Below are positions 23,590 to 32,833 of a stretch of DNA of 64,000 nucleotides, piece by piece. The first letter of the stretch is position 1. The number at the start of each line of letters is the position of its first letter. Source of the stretch: Sphaerisporangium siamense (lineage in GTDB: Bacteria > Actinomycetota > Actinomycetes > Streptosporangiales > Streptosporangiaceae); the NCBI RefSeq assembly GCF_014205275.1, contig NZ_JACHND010000001.1, forward strand, positions 4,650,001 to 4,714,000, in the 5' to 3' direction. The notes beneath the pieces are model-generated. The model had not been told where the DNA came from. It searched no databases and saw only the letters and a program-made list of their open reading frames with translations. A program made the translations under genes and the position numbers.

Positions 23590-25215
23590 TCACCGGGGCG
23601 GACCACCCAGGCCCGCGTGCTCGCGCAGCACCCGCTCGGCGGCCGGCAGCGCCGCGGCCCGGTCCTCCGGCACCAGCCCGACGCGGGTGCGCCGGTCCAG
23701 CAGATCGCCCGCGTCCAGTGCGCCCTCGTGCCGCACCGCCCACACGAGCTCGGCCACCGTCACCCCGGTAGGCAGCGTCCCGGCCGCGGCCGGGTCCCGC
23801 AGGGCGATCTCGTGCACCGCCGCCGCCTCCGCGCCGTACCGCGCGGCCAGCCGTGCCGGAACGCCCGCGCCGGCCCCGCCGCGGGCGCCCACCAGCGGCA
23901 GGCGCGCCGTGCGGCTCGGCGGGGCCGAGGGGAACGCCGCGTCCACGGCGTCGGCCGCCATCGCGCGGTAGGTCGTCAGCTTCCCGCCCACGATCGTCAC
24001 GACGCCGTCAGAGCCCTTCAGGACCGTGTGCCTTCGCGAGAGATCAGCCGACCGCCCTTCGCCCGCCAGCAGCGGCCTCAGGCCCGCGTAGGCCCCCGCC
24101 ACGTCCGCGTGGACGATCGGCGTCTCCAGGACGGAGTTCAGGACGCCGAGCAGCGCCGCGACGTCCGCCTCCGGCGCCACGGGGACATCGGGCACCGGCC
24201 CGTCCAGGGGCTCGTCGGTCAGCCCGACGTACACGCGCCCGTCGGGCTGGGGGAGCGCCAGCGCGAAGCGCGCCGCCTCGCCGGGGATCGGCACGTGCAG
24301 GCCCGCCCGCAGATCGCCCAGCACGCCGGGGCGCAGCACCAGATGCGAGCCCAGGGACGGCCGCAGCTCCACCGACGGCGACAGCGTGCCCGCCCACACG
24401 CCGGCCGCGTTGACCACCCGGCGGGCCCGCACCGCGAACGTCTCGCCCGTCAGCTCGTCGCGCAGCTCGGCGCCGTCGCCCGCCAGCGCCAGCGCGCGGC
24501 ACCGGGTCAGCACGCGCGCGCCGTGCGCCGCCGCCGTCCTCGCGATCGCCACCACCAGCCGCGCGTCGTCCACCACCGCACCGTCGAACGAGACCAGCCC
24601 GCCGCGCAGCCCCCGCGCGCGCAGCGCGGGCGCCAGGCCGCGGGCGCGCGCGGCCGTCACGCGGGACGGCCCCGGCAGCGCGGCGCGCGGAGTGCCGGCG
24701 CAGGCGCGCAGCGCGTCGCCGAGGCGGTACCCGGCCATCAGCGCCGCCGCCTCGCCCCGGGAGACCTCCGGGGTCAGCGGCAGCAGGTACGGCCGGGCGC
24801 GCACCAGGTGGGGAGCCGTGCGGGTCAGCAGCACGCCGCGCTCGGCCGCGCTCTCCCAGGCCACGCCGACCTGCCCTCTGGCCAGGTAGCGCAGACCGCC
24901 ATGGATCAGCTTGGAGCTCCAGCGGGACGTGCCGAACGCCAGGTCATGGGCGTCCACGGCGGCCACCGACAGCCCGCGCGCGGCCGCGTCCAACGCGACA
25001 CCCGCTCCAGTGGCGCCGAGGCCCACCACCAGCAGGTCCACCACGCACTCGCGCACCTCGGCCAGCTCACGAGCCCGCCGCGCGGCGTTCAGCGAGGAGC
25101 CGGGAAGCGCGGGACGGCCGGTCGGCCGATCGTCACGTCCGATGGGGGAAGTGGAGTGGGGAAGTGCCGGTCGGCCGGTCGGCGGGTCGTCACGTCCGGC
25201 GGGGGAGCAGGTCAC
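23590..25215 (-). CDS. glpD: Glycerol-3-phosphate dehydrogenase, FAD-dependent (GlpD type)
   Basis: 541 residues from the GTG at 25215, which has GGAAGGGGG seven bases before it; an earlier GTG at 25272 lacks this. The first 40 residues are a Pro/Arg-rich repeat (see repeat entry). The FAD domain follows: VVDLLVVGLGATGAGVALDA, AFGTSRWSSKLIHGGLRYLA, then VVNAAGVWAG, and VTIVGGKLTTYRAMAADAVD before the C-terminal helical cap. It oxidises glycerol-3-phosphate to dihydroxyacetone phosphate at the membrane. The neighbouring divergent gene encodes an AGPS-like flavoprotein, so both may act on related glycerolipid intermediates. No glpF/glpK is linked. Confidence 0.9.
   Translation of the reverse strand: MTCSPAGRDDPPTGRPALPHSTSPIGRDDRPTGRPALPGSSLNAARRARELAEVRECVVDLLVVGLGATGAGVALDAAARGLSVAAVDAHDLAFGTSRWSSKLIHGGLRYLARGQVGVAWESAAERGVLLTRTAPHLVRARPYLLPLTPEVSRGEAAALMAGYRLGDALRACAGTPRAALPGPSRVTAARARGLAPALRARGLRGGLVSFDGAVVDDARLVVAIARTAAAHGARVLTRCRALALAGDGAELRDELTGETFAVRARRVVNAAGVWAGTLSPSVELRPSLGSHLVLRPGVLGDLRAGLHVPIPGEAARFALALPQPDGRVYVGLTDEPLDGPVPDVPVAPEADVAALLGVLNSVLETPIVHADVAGAYAGLRPLLAGEGRSADLSRRHTVLKGSDGVVTIVGGKLTTYRAMAADAVDAAFPSAPPSRTARLPLVGARGGAGAGVPARLAARYGAEAAAVHEIALRDPAAAGTLPTGVTVAELVWAVRHEGALDAGDLLDRRTRVGLVPEDRAAALPAAERVLREHAGLGGPPR
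25102..25207. repeat. Tandem repeat coding the N-terminus of GlpD
   Basis: Two imperfect units of about 49 bp (25102-25150 and 25159-25207) share CGGTCGGCC and GTCACGTCC cores. They encode repeated GRDD-PTGRPALP blocks before the flavin domain, which most GlpD proteins lack. Confidence 0.65.
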
Positions 25216-25282
25216 GGGCTCGCCCCCTTCCGGTGGACGCCCGGCCGGGCCGTCGCGCGCCGGGCGTGTCACAGTTTAGGGC

Positions 25283-26896
25283 GTGGAGATCCCCGACACC
25301 GCGGCCGAACCGATGCTCTGGTCCGGCTGGGGCGACCCCGCCAAGGCCGCCGGCCTGCTGGAACCGGTACGCGGCCTGCTGCGCGAGCTGCTCGGCGTGC
25401 GCGAGCCCGCCCGGCCCGCGGCCACGTTCGGCGAGGTCCGGCTGAACGCGCCGGCGCTCACCGCGCCGGCGCTCGCGAGCCTGGGCGCGGCCGTCGGGGA
25501 CGGGCACGTCCGCGCCGACGACGACGCGCGGATCCGTCACACCCGGGGCAAGTCGACCCCCGACCTGCTGCTGATGCGCGCCGGGGACGGCTCCGACGCC
25601 CCCGACGCCGTCGTGCTGCCCGGCTCGCACGCCGAGGTCTGCGAGGTCCTGCGCGTCTGCGCGCGGCACAGGATCGCCGTCGTGCCCTTCGGCGGCGGCA
25701 CCTCGGTCGTGGGCGGCCTCGTCGCGTCCCGCGAAGGGTACGCCGGGGTGATCGCCCTGGACCTGCGCCGGCTCGACCGGCTGCTGTCGGTGGACGCCGA
25801 GTCCATGATCGTCGACGCGGAGCCGGGCCTGCGCGGCCCCCAGGCCGAGCGGCTGCTCGCCGGGCACGGGCTGACCCTCGGCCACTTCCCCCAGTCCTAC
25901 GAGTACGCCACCCTCGGCGGGTTCGCCGCCGCCCGGTCCAGCGGCCAGGCATCCTCCGGGTACGGGCGCTTCGACGACATGGTGGTGGGCCTCACCGTCG
26001 CCACCCCGCGCGGCACGCTGGAGCTCGGGCGGGCGCCCAAGTCGGCGGCAGGCCCCGACCTGCGCCAGCTCGTCCTCGGCTCCGAGGGCGCCTTCGGGGT
26101 GATCACCTCGCTGCGGCTGCGCGTGCGGCGGGCGCCGTCCGGGCGGGCGTACGAGGGCTGGCGCTTCGCCTCCTTTCCCGAGGGCGCCGCCGCGCTGCGG
26201 CGCCTGGCCCAGGACGGGCCCGCGCCCACCGTGCTGCGCCTGTCGGACGAGACCGAGACCATGGTCGGGCTCGCCAGGCCGGACGAGATCGGCGCCCTCC
26301 CGTCCGGCGGCGGCTGCCTGGCCGTCCTCGGGTACGAGGGCGAGCCCGGCGAGGTCGCCGCGTGGCGCGAGCGCACCGCCGCCACGCTGTCCGCCCTCGG
26401 CGGCGTCCCCCTCGGGCCCGAGCCGGGCGAGGCGTGGGCGCGCGGCCGGTTCGGCGCCCCGTATCTGCGCGACGCGCTGCTGGAGGCCGGCGCGACCGTC
26501 GAGACGCTGGAGACCGCCTGCTTCTGGTCGGGCGTCCCCCGGCTGTACGACGCCGTGCGCCGTGCGCTCGCCGCCGCGCTCACCACGCCCGGCGGCGTCG
26601 GGCCGCTGGTCATGTGCCACATCTCCCACGTGTACGCCACGGGCGCCTCGCTGTACTTCACCGTCGTGACCGCGCAGGCCGCCGACCCGCTCGCCCAGTG
26701 GGCCGCCGCCAAGCGCGCGGTCAACGAGGCGATCGGCGTGACCGGCGGCACGATCTCGCACCACCACGGCGTCGGCAGGGACCACCGCGACGCCTACGCC
26801 GCCGAGATCGGCGCGCTCGGCGTCGAGATCCTGCGCGCGGTCAAGGAGCGCCTCGACCCGGAGGGCATCCTCAACCCGGGCGTCCTGATCCCCTGA
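25283..26896 (+). CDS. FAD-binding oxidoreductase, alkyldihydroxyacetonephosphate-synthase-like
   Basis: 537 residues from the GTG at 25283; the ATG at 25313 (MLWSGWGDP) may be the real start. The PCMH-type FAD domain shows VVPFGGGTSVVGGL and DAEPGLRGPQAERLL; the AGPS-like body includes GHFPQSYEYATLGGFAAARS SGQ and YGRFDDMVVGL. The C-terminal HISHVYATGASLYFT and the histidine run SHHHGVGRDHR are features of alkyl-DHAP synthases, which exchange the acyl chain of acyl-DHAP for an alcohol in ether lipid synthesis. Bacterial relatives may instead oxidise hydroxyacids or G3P. It is divergent from glpD with only some 65 bases between start codons. Confidence 0.85.
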   Translation: MEIPDTAAEPMLWSGWGDPAKAAGLLEPVRGLLRELLGVREPARPAATFGEVRLNAPALTAPALASLGAAVGDGHVRADDDARIRHTRGKSTPDLLLMRAGDGSDAPDAVVLPGSHAEVCEVLRVCARHRIAVVPFGGGTSVVGGLVASREGYAGVIALDLRRLDRLLSVDAESMIVDAEPGLRGPQAERLLAGHGLTLGHFPQSYEYATLGGFAAARSSGQASSGYGRFDDMVVGLTVATPRGTLELGRAPKSAAGPDLRQLVLGSEGAFGVITSLRLRVRRAPSGRAYEGWRFASFPEGAAALRRLAQDGPAPTVLRLSDETETMVGLARPDEIGALPSGGGCLAVLGYEGEPGEVAAWRERTAATLSALGGVPLGPEPGEAWARGRFGAPYLRDALLEAGATVETLETACFWSGVPRLYDAVRRALAAALTTPGGVGPLVMCHISHVYATGASLYFTVVTAQAADPLAQWAAAKRAVNEAIGVTGGTISHHHGVGRDHRDAYAAEIGALGVEILRAVKERLDPEGILNPGVLIP

Positions 26897-26978
26897 CACG
26901 CGCCCGATCCGTCCGGAAAGCCCGGTGGGTTCGGCGATCCGGTGTGCGGGCGGGGACGATCATGGCGAAGATAGGGGC

Positions 26979-28610
26979 ATGGTCGATGTGGAACGGGCGG
27001 CGGAGGCCGGCAGGCGTGGCTCCTCACGGGTCTCCGAAGAGGGGGCCGGCTGGTCATGCGCGCAGGTCGGCACGTTCCAGGACCTGCGGCCGAGCCGCAA
27101 GGGCTTCTCCTGGCTGCGGCCCGCCGTGTTATGGCGCTCGCGCAACGAGATCCTGGCCCAGCTCTTCGGGGACCCGTCCAACGAGGTCCGCGCGCGCTGG
27201 GTCGCGGCCCGCCGTGCGCAGGGCGCCGACGCGGGCTTCCGCATCCGGCCGCCCGTCGGGGACGACTACAGCTTCCTGATCGTCGGCGACACAGGCGAGG
27301 GCGACGCCTCGCAGTACGCCGTCGTCCCCGGCCTGCTCAAGATCGGCGCGGAGACGTCCTTCGCGGTCATCGCCAGCGACGTCATCTACCCCACCGGCTC
27401 GGGCAACGAGTACGCCGACAAGTTCTTCCGCCCGTACAAGGACTATCCCGCGCCGATCTACGCGATTCCCGGCAACCACGACTGGTACGACGGCCTCGGC
27501 GGCTTCATGCGCGTCTTCTGCGACGCCCCCGCCCTGGAGGCCAAGGCCGCGGGCTTCTCCCTCTCGCCCGCCGGGGTGCGCGGGCTGCTGTGGCAGAAGC
27601 CGGAGCCCATCGACGAGGCCCGGCTCGCCGAGGCCCGCGCCCTGCGCCCGCGGCCGGAGCAGCGGGCCGCGCAGCCCGCGCCGTACTGGGTGATCGATCT
27701 TCCCGGCCTGCTGGTCGTCGGCATCGACACCGGCATCCGCGGCACCCTCGACCGTGAGCAGGGCGAATGGCTGCGCGAGACGTCGCGCGCCGACCCCCGT
27801 CCCAAGATCCTCGTCACCGGCAAGCCGATCTACGACCGCAACACCTACCACCCGTGCCCCATCGACGGCGGCGGCACGGTGGACGAGATCGTCAGGGACC
27901 CGGCGTGCAACTACGTCGCGGCCATCGGCGGCGACACCCACAACTACCAGCGCTATCCCGTCGACGTCGGCGGGCGCGTCATCCAGTACGTCGTCTCCGG
28001 CGGCGGAGGCGCGTTCATGCACGCCACCCACACCATCCCCCGGGTGGACGTGGGCGGCGTCCACGAGGACGACTTCCGCTGCTACCCGCTGCGCGGCGAC
28101 TCGCTGTCGTTCTACAGCAAGCTCTACCGCGAGCGCCTGCGCCTGCGCTGGCTGTACCTCACCCCCGACCAGGGCCTGGTCCTGATGTCCCGCCAGATCG
28201 GCAACACCCCGCCCCGCCGCCCGGGCACCGGCGAGGCCCCCGCGACCGGCGCGGACCCTCAGAACTCTCAGACCGCCCAGGACGGCGAGGCCCTCTCCGA
28301 CGGCCGGGCCGCTCAGGCCGGTCAGCCCGGGTCGCCGCCCGCGCGGGGCCCGGTGAAGATCACGACCCGCATGAAATGGGCGGCCCGCGTGCTCGGCGGC
28401 TGGCCGATGCCTCTCCGCCTCCCGGTGGGCCGCACCTTCCACCGCTGGTTCTCGGAACTCTCCGACTGGGACACCCCGCCCTTCTTCAAGAGCTTCCTCC
28501 ACCTCTCGGTAGAGTCGGGCGTCCTGCGCATCCGCTGCTTCGCCGCCACCGGCTGCCTCCCTCAGGAGATCGATCCGCCCGTGGAAGACGAGTTCACGAT
28601 CCTGCTTTAA
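26979..28610 (+). CDS. Calcineurin-like metallophosphoesterase
   Basis: 543 residues from the ATG at 26979. The metallophosphoesterase motifs are in order: FLIVGDTGEGD (GD-x-G), VIASDVIYP (where most have GDxxY), AIPGNHDWYDGLGG (GNHD), then ILVTGKPIYD and GGDTHNYQRY (GGDxH). The replacement of the usual 'GDxxY' by SDVIYP is shared, to my memory, by some actinomycete relatives but merits checking. A low-complexity Pro/Gly/Ala insert lies at about 415-470, followed by a conserved C-terminal domain (MKWAARVLGGWPMPL; FFKSFLHLSVESGVLRIRCF). Substrate is unknown. No signal peptide is visible. Confidence 0.85.
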   Translation: MVDVERAAEAGRRGSSRVSEEGAGWSCAQVGTFQDLRPSRKGFSWLRPAVLWRSRNEILAQLFGDPSNEVRARWVAARRAQGADAGFRIRPPVGDDYSFLIVGDTGEGDASQYAVVPGLLKIGAETSFAVIASDVIYPTGSGNEYADKFFRPYKDYPAPIYAIPGNHDWYDGLGGFMRVFCDAPALEAKAAGFSLSPAGVRGLLWQKPEPIDEARLAEARALRPRPEQRAAQPAPYWVIDLPGLLVVGIDTGIRGTLDREQGEWLRETSRADPRPKILVTGKPIYDRNTYHPCPIDGGGTVDEIVRDPACNYVAAIGGDTHNYQRYPVDVGGRVIQYVVSGGGGAFMHATHTIPRVDVGGVHEDDFRCYPLRGDSLSFYSKLYRERLRLRWLYLTPDQGLVLMSRQIGNTPPRRPGTGEAPATGADPQNSQTAQDGEALSDGRAAQAGQPGSPPARGPVKITTRMKWAARVLGGWPMPLRLPVGRTFHRWFSELSDWDTPPFFKSFLHLSVESGVLRIRCFAATGCLPQEIDPPVEDEFTILL

Positions 28611-28701
28611 CGGCGCTCCGCTTATGGCGCGTCCTCCGGCCGCGCGGCGTGAGGGCGCGGGCTCGGAATCGGGAATTAACAGCTGGCCTTGAACTGGGGT
28701 G

Positions 28702-31278
28702 TCAAGAGCCGGCTTTGAAGCTGCTCCATAGGACGGCCATGGTCTGGCGGGTGTCGGGTTCGTCCCATTCGGCGTCCGGGGCGGTGAAGGTGACCTGGTA
28801 GGCCGTGTCGCGGTCGACGGCGACGTGCCGGGTGATCGCGTGGGTGGTGACGTTGTTGAGCGCGGTGTAGGTGTACTCCCAGACGCTCGCCTTCCAGGGG
28901 CCGTCCCCGAACGGCGAGGACTCCAGCCGGATCTGGCCGTAGTCGGTGAGCGTGGTCTGGTCCTTCATCTGGGTGAGCGCGGCGAGGCCGTCGTCGCCGG
29001 TGGCGGGCACCTTCCTGACCTGGACGCGCCGCCCGGAGTTCTTGGGCCCGACGTAGGTCACCGCCTGGTCGGAGGCGGAGGCCGTCCAGTCCTGCGGGAC
29101 GGCGATCGTCACGCCCGCGGCCGTGCGCGCCTTGAACCCGGCGGGGATCTCGCCCGAAGCGGGAACCTCCTCCGGCGGGGCCGTGGCGCCCGCGTCCGGC
29201 ACGGCGGTGCCGAACGGGTCGGCGGTGGTGGGCAGCGGGGCGGCCTCCTCGGGAGGCGGTGTCGCGGACGGCCACAGGACGAACAGCAGCGCGGCGATCA
29301 CGCCGACGATGCCGACCCCGGCCAGCAGGATCAGCACGGGGGAGCGGCCCTCGCGCGCGTCGTCGCCGTTCTCGCGTGCGGCGCGCGTGCGGATGTCGGG
29401 GTCGTCCGCGCGGCGGGTGCCGGGGGCGGGCCGCTGCGGCCTGGTGAAGAGGTTCTCGCTCGCGATGTCCTTGGCGAGCCGGTCGGCGAGGTCGGGGGAG
29501 GCGGTGGCCGGCCAGATCCGCGAGCCGGTGGTCCCCGCCACGAGCGCGTCGCGGGGCGAGCCGGTGCCGGCGGGCGGGTCGAAAACCGCGTCCGGCCGCG
29601 ACTCGGCGGGCTTCCTTAGCGCCTCGTGGCGATCCTGCGGCCCCGATTCGTAGGGGTTCGCCGGGTGATCTGAGGGACTTCTGAGCGCGTCGTAGGGGTT
29701 CGGCCGCGAGCCCGAGGGGCTTGCGAACGCGTCGTACGAGTCCCCCGGTGGTCTCAGCGCGTCATAGGGATCCGGCTGAGGTCCTGACGAGCTGCGCAGC
29801 ACGTCATAAGGGCCGGGCTGGGCGCCCGAGGCGCTCCTGAGCGCGTCGTACGGGTCCGGCCGAGGGCCCGAGGAACCGCGCCGGGCATCGTAGGGATTCG
29901 GGTCCGTGCCAGAACCGCCGCCGAACGCGTCGTACGGCTCACGCTGCGGCCCCGAAGAGCCGTTCGGACCCTCGTACGGATTCGGCTGCGCTCCGGAAGC
30001 GTACGGGTCCCGCGCCCCGGACGGACTGCTCAGTGCGTCGTAGGGATCGGGCCGCGCGCCCGGGGAGTCGTAGGGATCGGGCCGCGACCCGTTCCCCGGC
30101 ACCTCGTACGGCCCGGCGGCGCCGCGCAGCGCGTCATAGGGGTCCCGGGAGGCCCCGCTCCCCACGGCGTCGTGAGCCCCCCGCCACGCCTCCGTCGCGC
30201 CGCCCATCGTGTCGTACCCGGCCCCGGCCTCCGCGGGCAGGCGCACCGGCCCCGACGGCGTCTCGATGACCCGCGACGCCGTCCTCGGAAACGGGTCCGG
30301 CGTCGCCGCGGGCGCGGCCTCGCCCCGCGTGGGCAGCGGCGCCGACAGGTGGCGCTCGCCGTCCCGCACCGCAAGCCCGGACCCGTGGTTGCGCAGCACC
30401 CGCTCCAGCAGCTCCGCGGCCTGCGCGGCGGGCATGCGGTCGGCGGGGTTCTTGCGCAGCAGTCCTTCGATGACGGGCAGCAGCACCCCGGCCCGCTGCG
30501 GCCGGTTGGGCTCCTGCGTGAGGACCGCTCCGAGGACGGCCACCGCGTCGGGCCCCTCGTACGGCGGCCGTCCCTCGACGGCGGCGTACAGCGTGGCGCC
30601 GAAGGACCAGAGGTCGGCGGCGTGCGTGATCGGACGGCCCTGCAGCCGCTCGGGCGGGATGTAGGCGGGCGAGCCCATCAGCAGCCCGGTCTGGGTGATC
30701 GTGACGTCGCCCTCGATCGCGGCGATGCCGAAGTCGGTGAGCACGACGCGGTCGGCGGTCAGCAGCACGTTGCCCGGCTTGACGTCCCGGTGCAGGATCC
30801 CCGCGGCGTGCGCGTGGCGCAGCGCGTCGAGGACGCGGACGCCGATCTCGGCGGCCTGCACGACGGGGAGGGGCCCGCTCTGCAGCACGGCCTGCTCCAG
30901 CGACCAGGCACGGACCAGTTCCATGACGATCCAGGGACGGCCGTCCTCCTCGACGACGTCGTGGACGGTGACGATGCCCGGGTGGCTGAGGCGGGCGGCG
31001 GACCTGGCCTCGCGCAGCATGCGCCGGTGGGCGACCTGCTTGCCCGCGTGGTCGAGACCGTAGGGGAGGATCAGTTCCTTGACGGCGACGTCACGGTCGA
31101 GGAGCACGTCGTGGGCGTGCCACACCATGCCCATGCCCCCGCGGCCGACCGGCGACAGCAGGCGGTAGCGCCTTCCGACCAGCCGGCCCTGGCCTTCCGG
31201 GGCGACCCCCGCGCCCCCCAAGGGGTTCGTTCCCTCCGGCATGGAGGGTGGCCTCCCGAGCGCGCGATCCGACGTCAT
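28702..31278 (-). CDS. Transmembrane Ser/Thr protein kinase with a repeat-rich linker
   Basis: 858 residues. Residues 35-290 are a Hanks-type kinase: glycine loop VGRGGMGMVWHAHD, lysine in VAVKELILP, catalytic HRDVKPGNVLL, DFGIAA, and SPAYIPPERLQG. A long linker (about 330-640) holds roughly ten degenerate units like DPYDALRSPSG and NPYD, rich in Asp, Pro, Tyr and Ser. One membrane helix (SPVLILLAGVGIVGVIAALL then FVLW) is near 655-677. About 150 residues outside follow (IPAGFKARTAAGVTIAVPQD WTA), with no PASTA repeats but a PsbP/Mog1-like look. It could sense envelope signals. Substrates are unknown. It is a single gene. Confidence 0.9.
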   Translation of the reverse strand: MTSDRALGRPPSMPEGTNPLGGAGVAPEGQGRLVGRRYRLLSPVGRGGMGMVWHAHDVLLDRDVAVKELILPYGLDHAGKQVAHRRMLREARSAARLSHPGIVTVHDVVEEDGRPWIVMELVRAWSLEQAVLQSGPLPVVQAAEIGVRVLDALRHAHAAGILHRDVKPGNVLLTADRVVLTDFGIAAIEGDVTITQTGLLMGSPAYIPPERLQGRPITHAADLWSFGATLYAAVEGRPPYEGPDAVAVLGAVLTQEPNRPQRAGVLLPVIEGLLRKNPADRMPAAQAAELLERVLRNHGSGLAVRDGERHLSAPLPTRGEAAPAATPDPFPRTASRVIETPSGPVRLPAEAGAGYDTMGGATEAWRGAHDAVGSGASRDPYDALRGAAGPYEVPGNGSRPDPYDSPGARPDPYDALSSPSGARDPYASGAQPNPYEGPNGSSGPQREPYDAFGGGSGTDPNPYDARRGSSGPRPDPYDALRSASGAQPGPYDVLRSSSGPQPDPYDALRPPGDSYDAFASPSGSRPNPYDALRSPSDHPANPYESGPQDRHEALRKPAESRPDAVFDPPAGTGSPRDALVAGTTGSRIWPATASPDLADRLAKDIASENLFTRPQRPAPGTRRADDPDIRTRAARENGDDAREGRSPVLILLAGVGIVGVIAALLFVLWPSATPPPEEAAPLPTTADPFGTAVPDAGATAPPEEVPASGEIPAGFKARTAAGVTIAVPQDWTASASDQAVTYVGPKNSGRRVQVRKVPATGDDGLAALTQMKDQTTLTDYGQIRLESSPFGDGPWKASVWEYTYTALNNVTTHAITRHVAVDRDTAYQVTFTAPDAEWDEPDTRQTMAVLWSSFKAGS

Positions 31279-31408
31279 ACCGCGGTCCCCAATTCAGGCT
31301 CGTCCGCGTCATATCCCCAGTTTGGATCATGTATCGAGGTTTTCGTCACCATGACGCTGACCCACGATATTAGGGTCAATCAAGGGTCAAAGGGAATTCG
31401 GTCTTCCT

Positions 31409-32833
31409 TTACCCGGCGGCCAGCGCGACCAGCGCCGCGGTGAACGCCTCCGCCGGCGGGCTCACCAGACCCGCCCCGACCTGCCCCGTTCCCGCCACCC
31501 GGCCGGCGATGCCCGTGTTGACGACCGGCAGCACCCCCGTCCGCGCGACCAATGCCACGTCGACGCCCACCGGCGTCCCCCGGAACCCCAGCCCCGGGAT
31601 CTGGTACGCGGGGTGCTCGGCCAGCGTGATCTCGTACATCGCCCTGGTCGCGGCCACGGCGTCCGCCACGTCCCCGCCCACGAAACGGACGATCGCCGGG
31701 GCCGCCGCCATCGCGAACCCGCCGAGCCCGGACGTCTCCGTGATGGTCGAGTCGCCGATGTCGGGGTTGGCGTCCCCAGGCCCGTACGCGCCCAGATAGA
31801 GGCCGTCGGGAACGCCCGCCGGACCGGTGAACCACCGATTACCGAGCCCCGACACCTGGATCCCGAAATCGGTGCCGTTGCGCGCCATCGCCACCACCAG
31901 TGAGGACCCCGGCACGTCCCGCGCCGCGTCCGCTCCGACCTTCCCCGCGGCCATTCCCGCGTTCAGGAAGAAATGGTCGTTGCCGTTGATGAAACGCAAC
32001 ACCTCGGCGGCGCGGCCGGGCGCGGCGTCCACGATCGCCGGGGCGAGCTCGCGGACGAGCAGGGACGTCGCGGCCCGGTTGCGGTTGTGCAGCTCGTCGC
32101 CCATCTGCAGGGCCTGCGCGATCAGCGCGCGCAGGTCCACCGGCCCGCTCAGCGCCAGCGCGGCGGCCAGCGCCGGGCCGAGCACCTCGCCCATCCAGCG
32201 CAGCCGCTCGACCACCTCGGGCCCGTAGGCGCCGTACCGCAGCACCTTGCCCAGGCCCTCGTTGAGCGAACAGTACGCCGTGCCGCCGTGCTCGGCGTCG
32301 GCGACCTCGAACATCCACATCGACGGGCTCACCACGCCCGCCATCGGCCCCACCGCCCGGTGGTGGTGGCAGGAGTCCAGCGTGACGCGGCCCGAGGCCA
32401 GCAGCCGCGCGGCCTCCTCGGCGTCCCCGGCCAGGCCCTCGAACAGGACGGCGCCGATCAGCGCGCCGCGCATCGGCCCCGACGCCCGGTCCCAGTCGAT
32501 GGGCGGCCCGGCGTGCAGGAACGTGCCGGACGGCAGGCCGAGCACCTCGCGCGCCGGCCGCACGCCCACCAGGTGCGGCCGTGCGGAGATCAGCCTGCCG
32601 ACGGCGATCTCGTTCGCCCGCGCCCGCCGCGGATCGGCGACCACCTTGCCCAGCGCCTCGGCGGTCCCCGGCAACGGCGGCCGCCACTCGACGCCGACCC
32701 GCGGCACCGCCTGCCGATCGAGCGCCTCGGCCAGCACGGCCACCCCGACGCTGATCACCCGCGGCTCCCCGCCCAGCAGCGCCGCGGCGGGCGTCGCGGA
32801 CGGTCCGGACGGTCTGGATGACATGAGCGACAT
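31409..32833 (-). CDS. DUF1116 protein, oxamate-carbamoyltransferase subunit (YlbE/AllG-like)
   Basis: 474 residues. The ATG at 32833 overlaps the FdrA-like gene's stop (TGATG). Recognised DUF1116 blocks include RPHLVGVRPAREVLGLPSGT, FLHAGPPIDWDRASGPMRGA, TLDSCHHHRAVGPMAGVVSP, SMWMFEV, ALQMGDELHNRNRAATSLL and FINGNDHFFLNAGMAAGK. In E. coli, FdrA, YlbE and YlbF (now AllF, AllG, AllH) together form an oxamate carbamoyltransferase acting at the end of anaerobic allantoin breakdown. All three homologues are adjacent here in the same order, so the same reaction is likely. Confidence 0.87.
   Translation of the reverse strand: MSLMSSRPSGPSATPAAALLGGEPRVISVGVAVLAEALDRQAVPRVGVEWRPPLPGTAEALGKVVADPRRARANEIAVGRLISARPHLVGVRPAREVLGLPSGTFLHAGPPIDWDRASGPMRGALIGAVLFEGLAGDAEEAARLLASGRVTLDSCHHHRAVGPMAGVVSPSMWMFEVADAEHGGTAYCSLNEGLGKVLRYGAYGPEVVERLRWMGEVLGPALAAALALSGPVDLRALIAQALQMGDELHNRNRAATSLLVRELAPAIVDAAPGRAAEVLRFINGNDHFFLNAGMAAGKVGADAARDVPGSSLVVAMARNGTDFGIQVSGLGNRWFTGPAGVPDGLYLGAYGPGDANPDIGDSTITETSGLGGFAMAAAPAIVRFVGGDVADAVAATRAMYEITLAEHPAYQIPGLGFRGTPVGVDVALVARTGVLPVVNTGIAGRVAGTGQVGAGLVSPPAEAFTAALVALAAG

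Noticed and set aside
23617..27279. A 1220-codon open frame on the plus strand
   Set aside because: It is antisense to glpD and out of frame with the oxidase; high-GC shadow with Arg/Pro-rich, motif-free translation.
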